In this document: positions 50,505 to 58,622 of the stretch, one piece after another
Position numbering within the stretch: position 1 is the stretch's first letter
Layout of the letters: each line of letters starts with the position of its first letter
Source: SHVO01 sp050246995
GTDB lineage: Bacteria; Pseudomonadota; Alphaproteobacteria; Rhodospirillales; Rhodospirillaceae
Assembly (NCBI GenBank): GCA_050246995.1
Contig: JBFWVA010000011.1
Location: 69,518 to 133,517 of the forward strand
Direction: 5' to 3'
DNA: 64,000 nt
Notes under the pieces: model-generated
Database searches by the model: none
What the model was told of the DNA's origin: nothing
What the model saw: only the letters and a program-made list of their open reading frames with translations
Program-made: the position numbers and the translations under genes

Positions 50505-51527
50505 TCACTTGCGGGTGAGTATAAACCCATCAGACGTAGATTGGGCGCCGATCGGCAAGAAGCCCTCCAGGCGGCCGACCACGCGTTCGGGGCTGTCGAG
50601 TTGAAGGACGCCGGAGAAGACGAGATCGCCCACAGCCTGGTCGCCGAGGCGGACCTGCGGGGTGAAGTAGCGGTTCACCTGCGAAACCACTTCGGACAGC
50701 GGCGCGTCCTTAAATACGAGGCGTCCCTCGCGCCAGGTGGCGGCCGTTTCGGGACTGAACTTCGACAAGGTGACAACGCCGGAACCTACGACATGCTGGA
50801 GCCGGTCGCCCACGGTGAGGCGCTGCGGCGGCGTGCCCGGCGCCGCGGTGAGGGAGCGTACCTCGACCACACCGCGCGCGACGGACACGGTGACGGCGCC
50901 GGCATGGTGAAGGATATTGTAAGCCGTGCCGACGACACGCACCTCCTGATCGGCGACGGCAACTGTGAACGGCCGGGCGGCATCCTTGGCGACATCGAAG
51001 TATGCTTCGCCCCGGCGCAGCGTGATATGACGCTCCGATGCGGTCATCGCGACATCGACTTGCGTGCCGGTATTGAGGGTCAGGCGGGAGCCGTCGGGAA
51101 GGGACACTTCGCGCCGCTCGCCGACGGCGGTGACGAATTGCGCGATCTGCGGGTCCGGGACACCGCGCCCGCCCAGAAAAACGGCGATCACGATGCTCGC
51201 GGCCAGAGCCGCCGCAGCGCCCATCCAGACCGCGCGCCGCGGAACGCGGGCCGTATTGCGCGGTGTGAAAGCGATAACCTCCTTCTGAGGCGTGGGCGCG
51301 GCGGCCTCGGCAAGCGCAAAGGCATGCTGCCCGGCGAAACGATCGGCCTGTTCGATATGATCGTAGGCCTCGCGAGCGCGCGGATCGGACTCAAGCCAGT
51401 CGGTCAGCAGCGCCCAGTCCGCGGCCGTCGCATCCTCGGCGCGCACGCGGACGTGAAGGTCGGCCGCCTGTTCCAGCATTTCCGGCGGTAAGTTATCGAG
51501 CCGCTGTTGCATCATATCCCGTGCCAT
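50505..51527 (-). CDS. FecR-family transmembrane anti-sigma/sensor protein
   Basis: A 340-residue protein. An N-terminal cytoplasmic domain (DLHVRVRAEDATAADWALLTDWLESDPRAREAYDHIEQ, the DUF4880 type) binds the sigma factor. One helix (AVWMGAAAALAASIVIAVFLGG) crosses the membrane. The periplasmic FecR domain has GERREVSLPDGSRLTLNTGTQ, RRGEAYFDVAKDAARPF and GTAYNI, then a C-terminal STN-like part. The ATG at 51527 is chosen; a GTG at 51602, coupled to the sigma stop, is an alternative that adds 25 residues. Confidence 0.92.
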   Translation of the reverse strand: MARDMMQQRLDNLPPEMLEQAADLHVRVRAEDATAADWALLTDWLESDPRAREAYDHIEQADRFAGQHAFALAEAAAPTPQKEVIAFTPRNTARVPRRAVWMGAAAALAASIVIAVFLGGRGVPDPQIAQFVTAVGERREVSLPDGSRLTLNTGTQVDVAMTASERHITLRRGEAYFDVAKDAARPFTVAVADQEVRVVGTAYNILHHAGAVTVSVARGVVEVRSLTAAPGTPPQRLTVGDRLQHVVGSGVVTLSKFSPETAATWREGRLVFKDAPLSEVVSQVNRYFTPQVRLGDQAVGDLVFSGVLQLDSPERVVGRLEGFLPIGAQSTSDGFILTRK

Positions 51528-51603
51528 TACACCCGGCGTGGCAAGCGCAGATGTTGCTTCCGTTCCAGGCCTATCCAGTTGACGCCATCCATTGCCAAAC
51601 ACC

Positions 51604-52164
51604 CTACTCCGTATCGCCGGGCCGGAGCGCGGCCGCCATCACACGCAGCGCGGTCGAGATGTGCTTTTCGATCATTTTGCGCGAGACGCCCATGCGGGCG
51701 GCCACCTCGGCGTGGCTCAGACCCTCGAATTTGTGCAGCACGAAGGCCTCGCGGCACTTCGGGGCCAGTGTCTGAACGGCCGTGACCACGGTCGCGACCT
51801 GGCGTTTGGCGTCGATGGCCTTCTCTGGCTCAACCAGATCCTCGACGATCTCGCTGCCCAGGCGGCTGGTCGTGGCGTCGAGCCATTGGCCATCGCGAAG
51901 CTCGCCGCGGCTGCGGCCGCGGCGCATGTCGTACGCGAGGTTCGCAGCGGTGCGAAACAGGAACGCGGTGATGTTCTGGATCGGCCGCGTGGGATCGGCT
52001 CCGCGCAGGCGCGCATACATGTCCTGGTAGATATCCTCGGCCAGCGCCGGATCGCCGAGCCGGGCGGTGAGAAAGCGCAGCAATTGCCCGCGCATGTCGA
52101 GATAGGCGGCGATGAGGCCGTCGGCGCCGGGCGGTGCGGATTGGGACACTGTGTCGGAACTCAT
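51604..52164 (-). CDS. ECF sigma factor (FecI-like)
   Basis: A 186-residue RNA polymerase sigma factor. Region 2 has LRFLTARLGDPALAEDIYQDMYARL and FLFRTAANLAYDMRR; region 4 has LAPKCREAFVLHKFEGLSHAEVAARMGVSRKMIEKHISTAL. It heads the sigma-FecR-receptor set and probably directs transcription of the receptor gene and perhaps of the haemolysin-ligase operon beyond. A CRP-like palindrome lies about 100 bases upstream. Confidence 0.94.
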   Translation of the reverse strand: MSSDTVSQSAPPGADGLIAAYLDMRGQLLRFLTARLGDPALAEDIYQDMYARLRGADPTRPIQNITAFLFRTAANLAYDMRRGRSRGELRDGQWLDATTSRLGSEIVEDLVEPEKAIDAKRQVATVVTAVQTLAPKCREAFVLHKFEGLSHAEVAARMGVSRKMIEKHISTALRVMAAALRPGDTE

Positions 52165-52265
52165 GCCGCGCGAACAACAGTCGAGGAAAAGAAATGCCGC
52201 GCCTTACATTACGGGGCGGGTGGCGATCTTGGGCGACTGTAGAGGCCGCAAGGGCCGCCGTCGTC

Positions 52266-52281
52266 TGTGATTCTTGTCACG
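52266..52281. promoter_or_regulatory. CRP-like site upstream of the ECF sigma gene
   Basis: TGTGATTCTTGTCACG matches the CRP consensus TGTGA-N6-TCACA at nine of ten fixed positions. It is 101 bases upstream of the sigma gene start and inside the 133-base gap between the b561 stop and the sigma gene, so the sigma gene is the likely target. Confidence 0.45.
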
Positions 52282-52297
52282 TTGCTGCGGCGGGCGG

Positions 52298-52840
52298 CTA
52301 AGGCATCATCCGCCGCAGCACGTCGTCGCGCTGGATAAAGTGGTGATAAAGCGCCCCCCCGACGTGCAACGCCAGCGCGCCGAGCAGCACATAAATAAGT
52401 GTGATGTGAACATCCCCGGCGGTATGCGCCCAGGCCGTACCCTCGGCTGCCAATGGCGGAAGCGTCACGACCCCGAAAAGCACCACGTCCCATCCGCGAT
52501 AGTTGGCTGCGGCCCAACCCAGCACGGGATTGACGATGACAAGCAGATATATAGCCCAGTGCGTCGCTTTCGCGAGACCGTGCTGCCAGGCCGGGGTGAG
52601 GGCAGGCATTGGCTCCGGGTGCGCACCGCGCCACACGATGCGCAGGAGCATCACAAACAGGATCGCCGTGCCCACAGACAAGTGCCACGAGACAAGGCCC
52701 TCGTTCGCCGTGTCGCGGCCGATGTGCGGCATGAGAAAGCCGACCGCATATTGCACGGCCATGAGCGCGAGCACGCCCCAGTGCAGCAGTTTCGTGATCG
52801 GGCTGTAGGCAGGGGGCGTGGCGTGAACGGCATTCGGCAT
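52298..52840 (-). CDS. Cytochrome b561-family protein
   Basis: A 180-residue four-helix dihaem cytochrome b. Conserved parts are PITKLLHWGVLALMAVQYAVGF with the first His, LVSWHLSVGTAILFVMLLRIVWR, ATHWAIYLLVIVNPVLGW and DVHITLIYVLLGALALHVGGALYHHF. The ATG at 52840 has GAAGGA at eight bases; the ATG at 52849 sits directly on that sequence. Family members carry electrons from quinol or remove superoxide. It is upstream of the sigma gene in the same direction. Confidence 0.92.
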   Translation of the reverse strand: MPNAVHATPPAYSPITKLLHWGVLALMAVQYAVGFLMPHIGRDTANEGLVSWHLSVGTAILFVMLLRIVWRGAHPEPMPALTPAWQHGLAKATHWAIYLLVIVNPVLGWAAANYRGWDVVLFGVVTLPPLAAEGTAWAHTAGDVHITLIYVLLGALALHVGGALYHHFIQRDDVLRRMMP

Positions 52841-53004
52841 ATTCGTCATCCTTCAACTCAGGGCGTCGGACGGGCGTTGCGAATAAGTCTCGACCCTTTC
52901 CGTGCATGCCATATCGATCAGGTGGGGCCAAGTCCGTGTTTTCCGCAACGGACGGGGTGAGGGAGTGGAGGATGAGAGGAGGGGGCCTCGGCACGGCGCC
53001 TTAC

Positions 53005-53106
53005 TCATAGATCTCGCGGCTCCACGCGTACGCCGTCTGCGACTTGATCGCTCGGGTGCACAATGACGCGCTCGCCGTCCTTTAAGCCGTCGACGATCTC
53101 GCTGTG
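53005..53106 (-). pseudogene. Remnant: C-terminus of an RND/HlyD-type efflux adaptor
   Basis: On the minus strand, about 33 codons ending at a TGA (53005-53007) read SEIVDGLKDGERVIVHPSDQ and continue VADGVRVEPRDL. This is the typical end of efflux membrane-fusion proteins (GLKxGExVIVxxxDxVxDGxxV). The 5' part is missing, and no start or ribosome binding site exists. The piece is not a copy of the hlyD-type gene at 4054, whose end differs. A 10-base inverted repeat (52985-52994 and 53104-53113, GCCTCGGCAC/GTGCCGAGGC) flanks it. Confidence 0.65.
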
Positions 53107-53120
53107 CCGAGGCGGTATGA

Positions 53121-53260
53121 CGCGCCGGACTGCCCCCGGCAATCCGTTCACGGCGGGGCGCGCTACTTTCATCAATTGTTAAGCTCGGCTGTATGCCTCG
53201 CAGCGCCGCGCGAAGCCATCGCCGATGTTCTCAATCAACATCCCGAGGTCCGCGCGCTTT
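53121..53260 (+). pseudogene. Remnant: frameshifted copy of the dabA 3' region
   Basis: About 140 bases closely resemble dabA 43271-43409. Translated after the frameshift the piece reads RQSVHGGARYFHQLL and AAPREAIADVLNQHPEVRAL, against WQSVHDGARYVHEPL and EAPREAISDVLNQHPDVRAL in DabA. An extra C in the run at 53132-53136 breaks the frame relative to dabA, and both ends of the homology are truncated. It lies beside the efflux-adaptor remnant. It is non-functional and marks a past duplication or loss of a second dab locus. Confidence 0.8.
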
Positions 53261-53310
53261 CGGGGAGGCCTCGACACGATGCCTATAAAATCCAGGGGCG
53301 TGCAGGGCGG

Positions 53311-54531
53311 TCAGGCGCCGCGCAGAAGCGCCCCCAGACGCGAAGCGACGCCAAGTGGGCGCTCCGTTTCCATTTCATCCACCCAGGGCGAGCGGCCGTT
53401 GTCCGGTCTGAATTCAGTGCGAATGTCATGAGCGCCGCGGCCGTAAATCAGCGACGATAAGAGCCACTGAATCTCAGCGCCTCTCGTATCGGCGCGGAAG
53501 AGCGCCGGAAAATCCCGCCGGGCATCTGATTGCCACCAAGTCAGATAGCTGTGCCGGCCCTTGGCGTAGGGATCTGGGAATGATTGCTGCAGGTCCTTAC
53601 GCAGTCGATAGACGAGGCGTTGTTCGCGTGAGATCGGCTCACCATTCTCGAAACATCCGAGCGCCCACGAGGGGTCGTAGGGGATGGCGGTTTTGGCGGC
53701 CGCGGTCTCGGCGCGGTACCACGCGGTAAGATCGGCCGCGGCGTTTTGGTCGGCGATCACCGTATCGTTGGCGCCATTGTCGACCTGGCTAAAATGATAG
53801 AAGCCGAGCGGCTGACCGTCGACCGTCATGCGCGAAGGCGGCGTGCCGGCAAGGCGTCGGGCCGCGAGATTCCAAGGCGCGACATTGAACCTTGAGCTGC
53901 GCAGGACCGCCACCCGATCGAAGAAGGCCGGCACGAAATCGATCCAGCGCTGATCGGTGTATATCCCGCTTGGGATGTCTTCGCGGCAGAAATGATAGAG
54001 CCTGTCGGCCCACCAATCGCCGAAGGCGCGACCTTGCGGCCCGGCGGCAACGCCGATAAAGCCAAGATTATAAATCCCGTGCTGGGACGTGCATAACTCA
54101 TTGGCGATCACACCCTCGATGGTGGTCTCGGCCACGGAGAGGTGCGGTGTGAGCGCGATATTGTTTTCCTCGAGTGTAGTCTCGATTTCGCGGAGGGGCG
54201 AAAACACGACGATATCGGGATCGAGATAAATTACCGACTTGCAGCGGGGGCGGCGCAGAAGCCGGCGCAGCATAAAAGGCTTCATCGCGGTGGCGAGCTC
54301 GATCAGGGTGTGGCCGAAAGCCCACGGCCGCCAATTGGGAATGGCGAGTTCGTTGAGGCTATGGACTTCATCCGCGGCCACGTGATGTGGCGCTAGCGGA
54401 TTGTTTGGCTCGTCCGCGAGGGCGAGGTGCAGCCTCCAATCAGGATGGATACGCCGGAGGGACTGGAACAGCACTCTCACTTTTGGCAGATAGTTTGCCG
54501 CCGCGATCGTGAAGACGTGAGTTTCGCTCAT
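53311..54531 (-). CDS. GT8-like glycosyltransferase
   Basis: A 406-residue glycosyltransferase of the GT-A type. It starts ETHVFTIAAANYLPKVRVLFQSL and has the metal motif in KSVIYLDPDIVVFSPL (Asp-Pro-Asp). ELCTSQHGIYNLGFIGVAAGPQGRAFGDWWADRL and GFYHFSQVD follow. The ATG at 54531 overlaps the stop of the methyltransferase-PIG-L gene (ATGA), so the two are translationally coupled; an ATG at 54672 would lie inside it. It probably decorates a cell-surface polysaccharide or glycolipid. Donor and acceptor are not known. Confidence 0.87.
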   Translation of the reverse strand: MSETHVFTIAAANYLPKVRVLFQSLRRIHPDWRLHLALADEPNNPLAPHHVAADEVHSLNELAIPNWRPWAFGHTLIELATAMKPFMLRRLLRRPRCKSVIYLDPDIVVFSPLREIETTLEENNIALTPHLSVAETTIEGVIANELCTSQHGIYNLGFIGVAAGPQGRAFGDWWADRLYHFCREDIPSGIYTDQRWIDFVPAFFDRVAVLRSSRFNVAPWNLAARRLAGTPPSRMTVDGQPLGFYHFSQVDNGANDTVIADQNAAADLTAWYRAETAAAKTAIPYDPSWALGCFENGEPISREQRLVYRLRKDLQQSFPDPYAKGRHSYLTWWQSDARRDFPALFRADTRGAEIQWLLSSLIYGRGAHDIRTEFRPDNGRSPWVDEMETERPLGVASRLGALLRGA

Positions 54532-56081
54532 GCTGGCCGGTAGCCGCGGTGAGCTGCGGCGCGAAGGAGTTTGAGGACAAGGCGCAAAGGCCCAGTGATG
54601 AATGAGGGCCCTGCGCGGAGGAACGTCCGCATGCGCCGTGATATTGCCCTCAAGGGCGCGGTTACCTTCCAAGACGTTGAATTGCGCATATCCGCAAGCT
54701 GGCGACGCATTGCGCGCTCGGCGGCATCGGCGAGATGGCGGTCGTTGTCCGCCCAGTGGAAGCGTAACGGGTCATTCACCAGTTCTTCCGCGGAAACGAG
54801 CAGATAAGCCTCGGCGGCGCCGATATGGGCGGGCAACGTGTAAGTGCGAAACCGGTTGAGCGCGCTGATGTGTTCGTCGTAGCGCTGGCGTTGCAGCTGC
54901 GATTGATAGCAGCGCATTGCGGCCGCCTTCTTTTCGGCAACGGGCGTGATATCCACGAGGGCGTTGGGATGGACTGGCGCGCTGATTTCGTAGAGCGCGA
55001 GGCGTACGCCGGTTCCCGCACGCCGCACCGCCTCGATCGTAGCGCGAGCGATGCCCCGGTGGTCGGGGTGGAGTTCCTCCAGTGATGGGGCATAAACGAG
55101 ATCCGCGTCCGCAATGGCTTCCTTGATACGGGCAACCAACGCCTCGCCATACACGAGACTTCTGTCGGCGAGGTTCCAGAATTCCGGCTCGCCGGCGCCC
55201 AGAATACGCGCCGCCGCCCGGCTCTCCTCCTGTCGGCGCCGAACGACCCTCAGGCGGTCTTCGCCCTCAAGTTGGCCGCCGCCGTCACTGAGGATGACGA
55301 CGCGGACGGGAACGCCCTCATCGACGTGACGCAGAATGGCGCCGCCGCAGCCGTAGGTCTCATCGTCGGGGTGGGGGGCGAGAACAAGCACGGACCTCGC
55401 CGGCAGTGTGCGGACAGCCTTGTAGGGCATAAGGCTTACTTCCTGCAGTTCATGATCCGGCACGGGTTTCGCGCCGGCATCTGCGGGCGTATAGGCTGCG
55501 ATGATGCAATCCTCGCCCCAATACGATCCGACACAGGCGACGCGATCAACCTGGTGCATGGTCTTGTTCCATTCCTGCATGATTGTCTCGGCGCCGGCTG
55601 TAAGGCCCCAGCGCGCAACGGTAGCGTCCACAGCCGAACCGAACACCAACAGCCCGCCCGGAGCGAGCCGCCGCGTGATGGCCGTCACCGCGCGGCGGAC
55701 GGCATGGATATCCGGCAGATAGGCGAGCACTTCGGCCACGACAATGAGATCGAATGTCCTTCCCGCGGCAAAATCTTCGGCGATCGAGGCTTGCTCCCAT
55801 GTCAACCCCTCCCGGCGGCCGACGAAGGCCGCCGCACGTTCGATCGCTTCAGGCATGACGTCGACGACGTGCAGCGCGCGGCAATGGCGGGCTAAAAATT
55901 TGGTGAAAAACCCCGCCGCGCAGCCGATCTCGAGGCCGTTGTGAAAAGGCCCCCGGGCCGTGATCATGTTCAGCATCAGCGCATAACGCTGATGCTCGAA
56001 CGGATTGCCTGAGAGTTGCCAAGGATCAGGCGCAGACATCTCGGTCTGCAAATGGTCCCAAACATCGATTTGGACGCTCAT
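54528..56081 (-). CDS. SAM methyltransferase fused to PIG-L-type deacetylase
   Basis: A 517-residue bifunctional protein. Residues about 10-215 are a class I methyltransferase (NodS-like): NGLEIGCAAGFFTKFLARHC, LIVVAEVLAYL and LAPGGLLVFGS. Residues about 235-430 are a PIG-L/LmbE deacetylase with the zinc motif APHPDDETYGCGGAI and the second motif EELHPDHRGIA. The C-terminal tail (RNSTSWKVTAPLRAISRRM) is like tails of cell-surface glycosyltransferases. Such proteins may deacetylate and N-methylate an amino sugar in one chain. The ATG at 56081 gives the methyltransferase start; a TTG/ATG at 56162 is unlikely. Confidence 0.88.
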   Translation of the reverse strand: MSVQIDVWDHLQTEMSAPDPWQLSGNPFEHQRYALMLNMITARGPFHNGLEIGCAAGFFTKFLARHCRALHVVDVMPEAIERAAAFVGRREGLTWEQASIAEDFAAGRTFDLIVVAEVLAYLPDIHAVRRAVTAITRRLAPGGLLVFGSAVDATVARWGLTAGAETIMQEWNKTMHQVDRVACVGSYWGEDCIIAAYTPADAGAKPVPDHELQEVSLMPYKAVRTLPARSVLVLAPHPDDETYGCGGAILRHVDEGVPVRVVILSDGGGQLEGEDRLRVVRRRQEESRAAARILGAGEPEFWNLADRSLVYGEALVARIKEAIADADLVYAPSLEELHPDHRGIARATIEAVRRAGTGVRLALYEISAPVHPNALVDITPVAEKKAAAMRCYQSQLQRQRYDEHISALNRFRTYTLPAHIGAAEAYLLVSAEELVNDPLRFHWADNDRHLADAAERAMRRQLADMRNSTSWKVTAPLRAISRRMRTFLRAGPSFITGPLRLVLKLLRAAAHRGYRPA

Positions 56082-56164
56082 TCGGCCGCCCCCCACCCGG
56101 CGGTAATAACGGCGCCATTCTCCGCATGCGTTTGCAAGTTGTGAAGGGAACATGCGACGCACGC

Positions 56165-56233
56165 CTTACATACATGAACGCATTCGCTGTTTTGTAAGGG
56201 GTTCCCTTACAGAGCTGGCTTTTATTTTGTAAG
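56165..56233. promoter_or_regulatory. Four alternating CTTACA/TGTAAG half-sites
   Basis: CTTACA (56165-56170), TGTAAG (56193-56198), CTTACA (56206-56211) and TGTAAG (56228-56233) alternate in orientation. The middle two are part of a perfect hairpin, GTAAGGG-GTT-CCCTTAC. The cluster lies 84-152 bases upstream of the methyltransferase-PIG-L gene (minus strand). It is AT-richer than its surroundings and may be an operator array. Confidence 0.4.
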
Positions 56234-57177
56234 AACGGTGGGGAGGTGCGGGGAGTGTGGCATCTCCGAGGGCTGTATTGGTTGAGGGTCAGTTTGAAGG
56301 CTCTATGTATGCTGCTCGCTGGAGGAGTCGCGCTTGGATTCGCAGGCGTGAGAAGGGATGCTTGGGCACGATCGTCTTTCGCACCGCCCGCGAGCTGATC
56401 GACGTTGGCATGCCAATAAGTAACGATCCTTGGCGAGACGAGGGGGGCGGCGCCGTACAATCGCGGCGCAAGGGGAGAGCCTGACCTGTTGCATCCAAGT
56501 ATTCGCTATTTCATCAAGATCGCGCGCCATTGCTGATGAAGATGCAAACCAAAGCTCGATCACTCAGATAGTGTCCGTTTCCCCTAGAGACCCGCTGGCG
56601 CCCAAGGTCATCTCTGGGACTAGCTCGCGCGACTCGCTGCGGCTCGCTCGGTTGGTGATGCGGCTGGAGGAGACCCGGTCGCTTCGCATAGGCAGGTCGA
56701 GGGGACCCAGGGCTTACCAGCCCTCAGCGGAATGCGGATATGTCATCGCAGCGGGATTTCAGGATCTTCCCGTTTTAAACGGGTCGCGGGCTGCTCTGCG
56801 CGCCACCCGCGGATATGATGAATACCAACACGCGGCGCGCCGAGGCCGCGGTTCGCGGGCCCCGCTTTTCTGAGAGCCTCCTCTCGAAGTGTCCGTGAAA
56901 GCGGCGGGCTTCTACGATAAGACCACGCACCCGCCTCGGGTCACGCCTTTCGTGCGCGGAGATCCGTGGAAGACGTCAACAATGGCGGGCGGTGGCGTTC
57001 GTTTGATGCTCTCCGGTTAGGAGTCTCTTTGTGACAGGACCGCTCCGTTATCGAGGCATTTGCCCCGCCATGGGCATCCTTTCCAATCGCCAAGTGCGAT
57101 ATAGCGGCAAGCGGTGATAGTCTGAGCCCGGCGCGGAGAGCCGGATGGCGGTTCAACGGTCTGAAGGGGAAACGAGG
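56234..57177. other. Gene-poor stretch of about 0.94 kb
   Basis: No convincing gene is found between the CTTACA/TGTAAG cluster and the outer-membrane barrel gene. Reading frames present on both strands have shuffled-looking composition and no ribosome binding sites. A short perfect palindrome, CCCGTTT-T-AAACGGG, lies at 56769-56783. The stretch could hold decayed genes or an unrecognised RNA. I see no tRNA. Confidence 0.4.
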
Positions 57178-58434
57178 ATGCGTTCAAGTGTAATCGTGGC
57201 GCTGGTGCCCCTCTTGTCCCTGGGACTCTTGCCAGAAGCAAAATCTAGCGAACTTTCCTCCTTTATCACGGTCGATGGCCTCGTCGAGAGTAGGCTGAGT
57301 TGGAACGACGGACCGCGAAGCTGGGAGCACCGCGGGCTCGGAAAAATCAGTTTCGGCGGCGACGGCGGAGCGCGCGGCAGCGCGCACGCCGAAGCGGCCG
57401 CGGAAGTCGGTGTCGATTTAGGATCGGCTCTCAGGGCTAATTTCAGCATTTCGCTCGATCCCCGCCGCCACGGTAACCCTGCGGACGTCTTGGAAGCTTT
57501 CCTGCTCTACGAAAGCGGCGCGGCGCACCGCACGCGCGCGCACGCCAAGGTGGGCGCTTTCTTTCCGCCCGTATCTTTCGAGAATGACGGCCTGGCCTGG
57601 ACCAGCCCTTTCACGCTGACATCATCTGCCATCAACACATGGATCGGCCTGGAGATGAGGACCCTGGGCGTGGAGGTTGGCGTGTCTCATCAACTGGATT
57701 GGGCGCAAGTCAGCATCTCGGGCGCTGTCTTCGGGGCCAACGATCCTGCCGGAGTGCTGCTCGCATGGCACGGATGGGCCGTGTCGGACCGTGAAGCCGG
57801 CATCTTCGAGCGCCTCCCGCTTGCGCCCTTGCCGGTATTCAGCGCGACAGGCCCGGTCCCGCAGCAAGCGCCCTGGTTTGAACTGCGCCATGAAATCGAT
57901 CGGCGTCCCGGAGCTTACCTCGGCCTCGAACTAAGTGCGGTCGATGTCGGCGCGCTCAATCTTCTGCTTTATGATAATCGCGCGCGCGATACCGCGTTCG
58001 ACGGATTTCAGTATGCGTGGCACACGCGTTTTGCTGCGGTGGGGACGCAGTTCTTTGCGGCGGACAACATCGAGGTCATCGCCCAAGGCATGGTCGGCGA
58101 TACGACCATGGGGGAGCCGTCGCCTGGCATGTCATTGGTCAATACGGGCTTTGCTTCGGCTTTCGTGCTTGCCACTCAACGGTGGGGACGTCACCGCGTT
58201 TCGGCGCGCGCGGAATACTTCGAGACAACCGACCGAGACCGGACCGCGGTCGACAACAATGGCGAGCACGGAACCTCGATCACCGCCGCCTATAGCTTCC
58301 GGCCGCGCCAGTCCGATCGTCTGACTTTCGAGGTGCTGCAGATTATTTCATTCCGTCCCGAACGTGCTCACCTAAATCTGCCGATTAAGGCGCGCGAGTC
58401 TCAGGCCCAGTTGAGCTATCGCGTTTTCTTCTAG
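57178..58434 (+). CDS. Outer-membrane beta-barrel (porin-like) protein
   Basis: A 418-residue exported protein. The signal peptide (VIVALVPLLSLGLLPEAKSS) leads into alternating strand-like segments rich in Trp, Tyr and Phe: FITVDGLVESRLSWND, WIGLEMRTLGVEVGVSHQLD, PWFELRHEIDRRPGAYLGLE, FQYAWHTRFAAVGTQFF. It ends in LSYRVFF, with the terminal Phe expected for BAM-assembled barrels. The ATG at 57178 gives a proper signal peptide; one at 57145 does not. The specific family is not recognised. Confidence 0.75.
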   Translation: MRSSVIVALVPLLSLGLLPEAKSSELSSFITVDGLVESRLSWNDGPRSWEHRGLGKISFGGDGGARGSAHAEAAAEVGVDLGSALRANFSISLDPRRHGNPADVLEAFLLYESGAAHRTRAHAKVGAFFPPVSFENDGLAWTSPFTLTSSAINTWIGLEMRTLGVEVGVSHQLDWAQVSISGAVFGANDPAGVLLAWHGWAVSDREAGIFERLPLAPLPVFSATGPVPQQAPWFELRHEIDRRPGAYLGLELSAVDVGALNLLLYDNRARDTAFDGFQYAWHTRFAAVGTQFFAADNIEVIAQGMVGDTTMGEPSPGMSLVNTGFASAFVLATQRWGRHRVSARAEYFETTDRDRTAVDNNGEHGTSITAAYSFRPRQSDRLTFEVLQIISFRPERAHLNLPIKARESQAQLSYRVFF

Positions 58435-58569
58435 GCCGTATTCGGGGGGCTGGCGGCCAAAGCCATGATCAGCTGTGAACGCCATGAGGAATCAGTGGCG
58501 GCCCGTGCCACGCAAGGCGCGCCCAAAAAACGAGAATATGCGTGGGAGCCGTTGAGCGTCCCACCGGTG

Positions 58570-58607
58570 AAAAAAAAACGGCGTTAGCCCCCACTCAGTG
58601 GGTGTTG
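58570..58607 (-). terminator. Likely intrinsic terminator of the SLC13-type gene
   Basis: Read on the minus strand, the stem CCCAC-TGA-GTGGG extended by AGC/GCT is followed after a short gap by nine T residues (58570-58578 on the plus strand as A). It lies 16-53 bases past the stop of the SLC13-type gene at 58623. Confidence 0.45.
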
Positions 58608-58622
58608 CTCGCGGCAAGGGAT

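Noticed and set aside
53005..53106. Efflux-adaptor remnant as a copy of the hlyD-type gene at 4054
   Set aside because: The C-terminal sequences differ clearly; they belong to different adaptor subfamilies.
56430..56873. 147-codon frame in the gene-poor stretch
   Set aside because: Arg/Ser-rich with no recognisable domain and no ribosome binding site.
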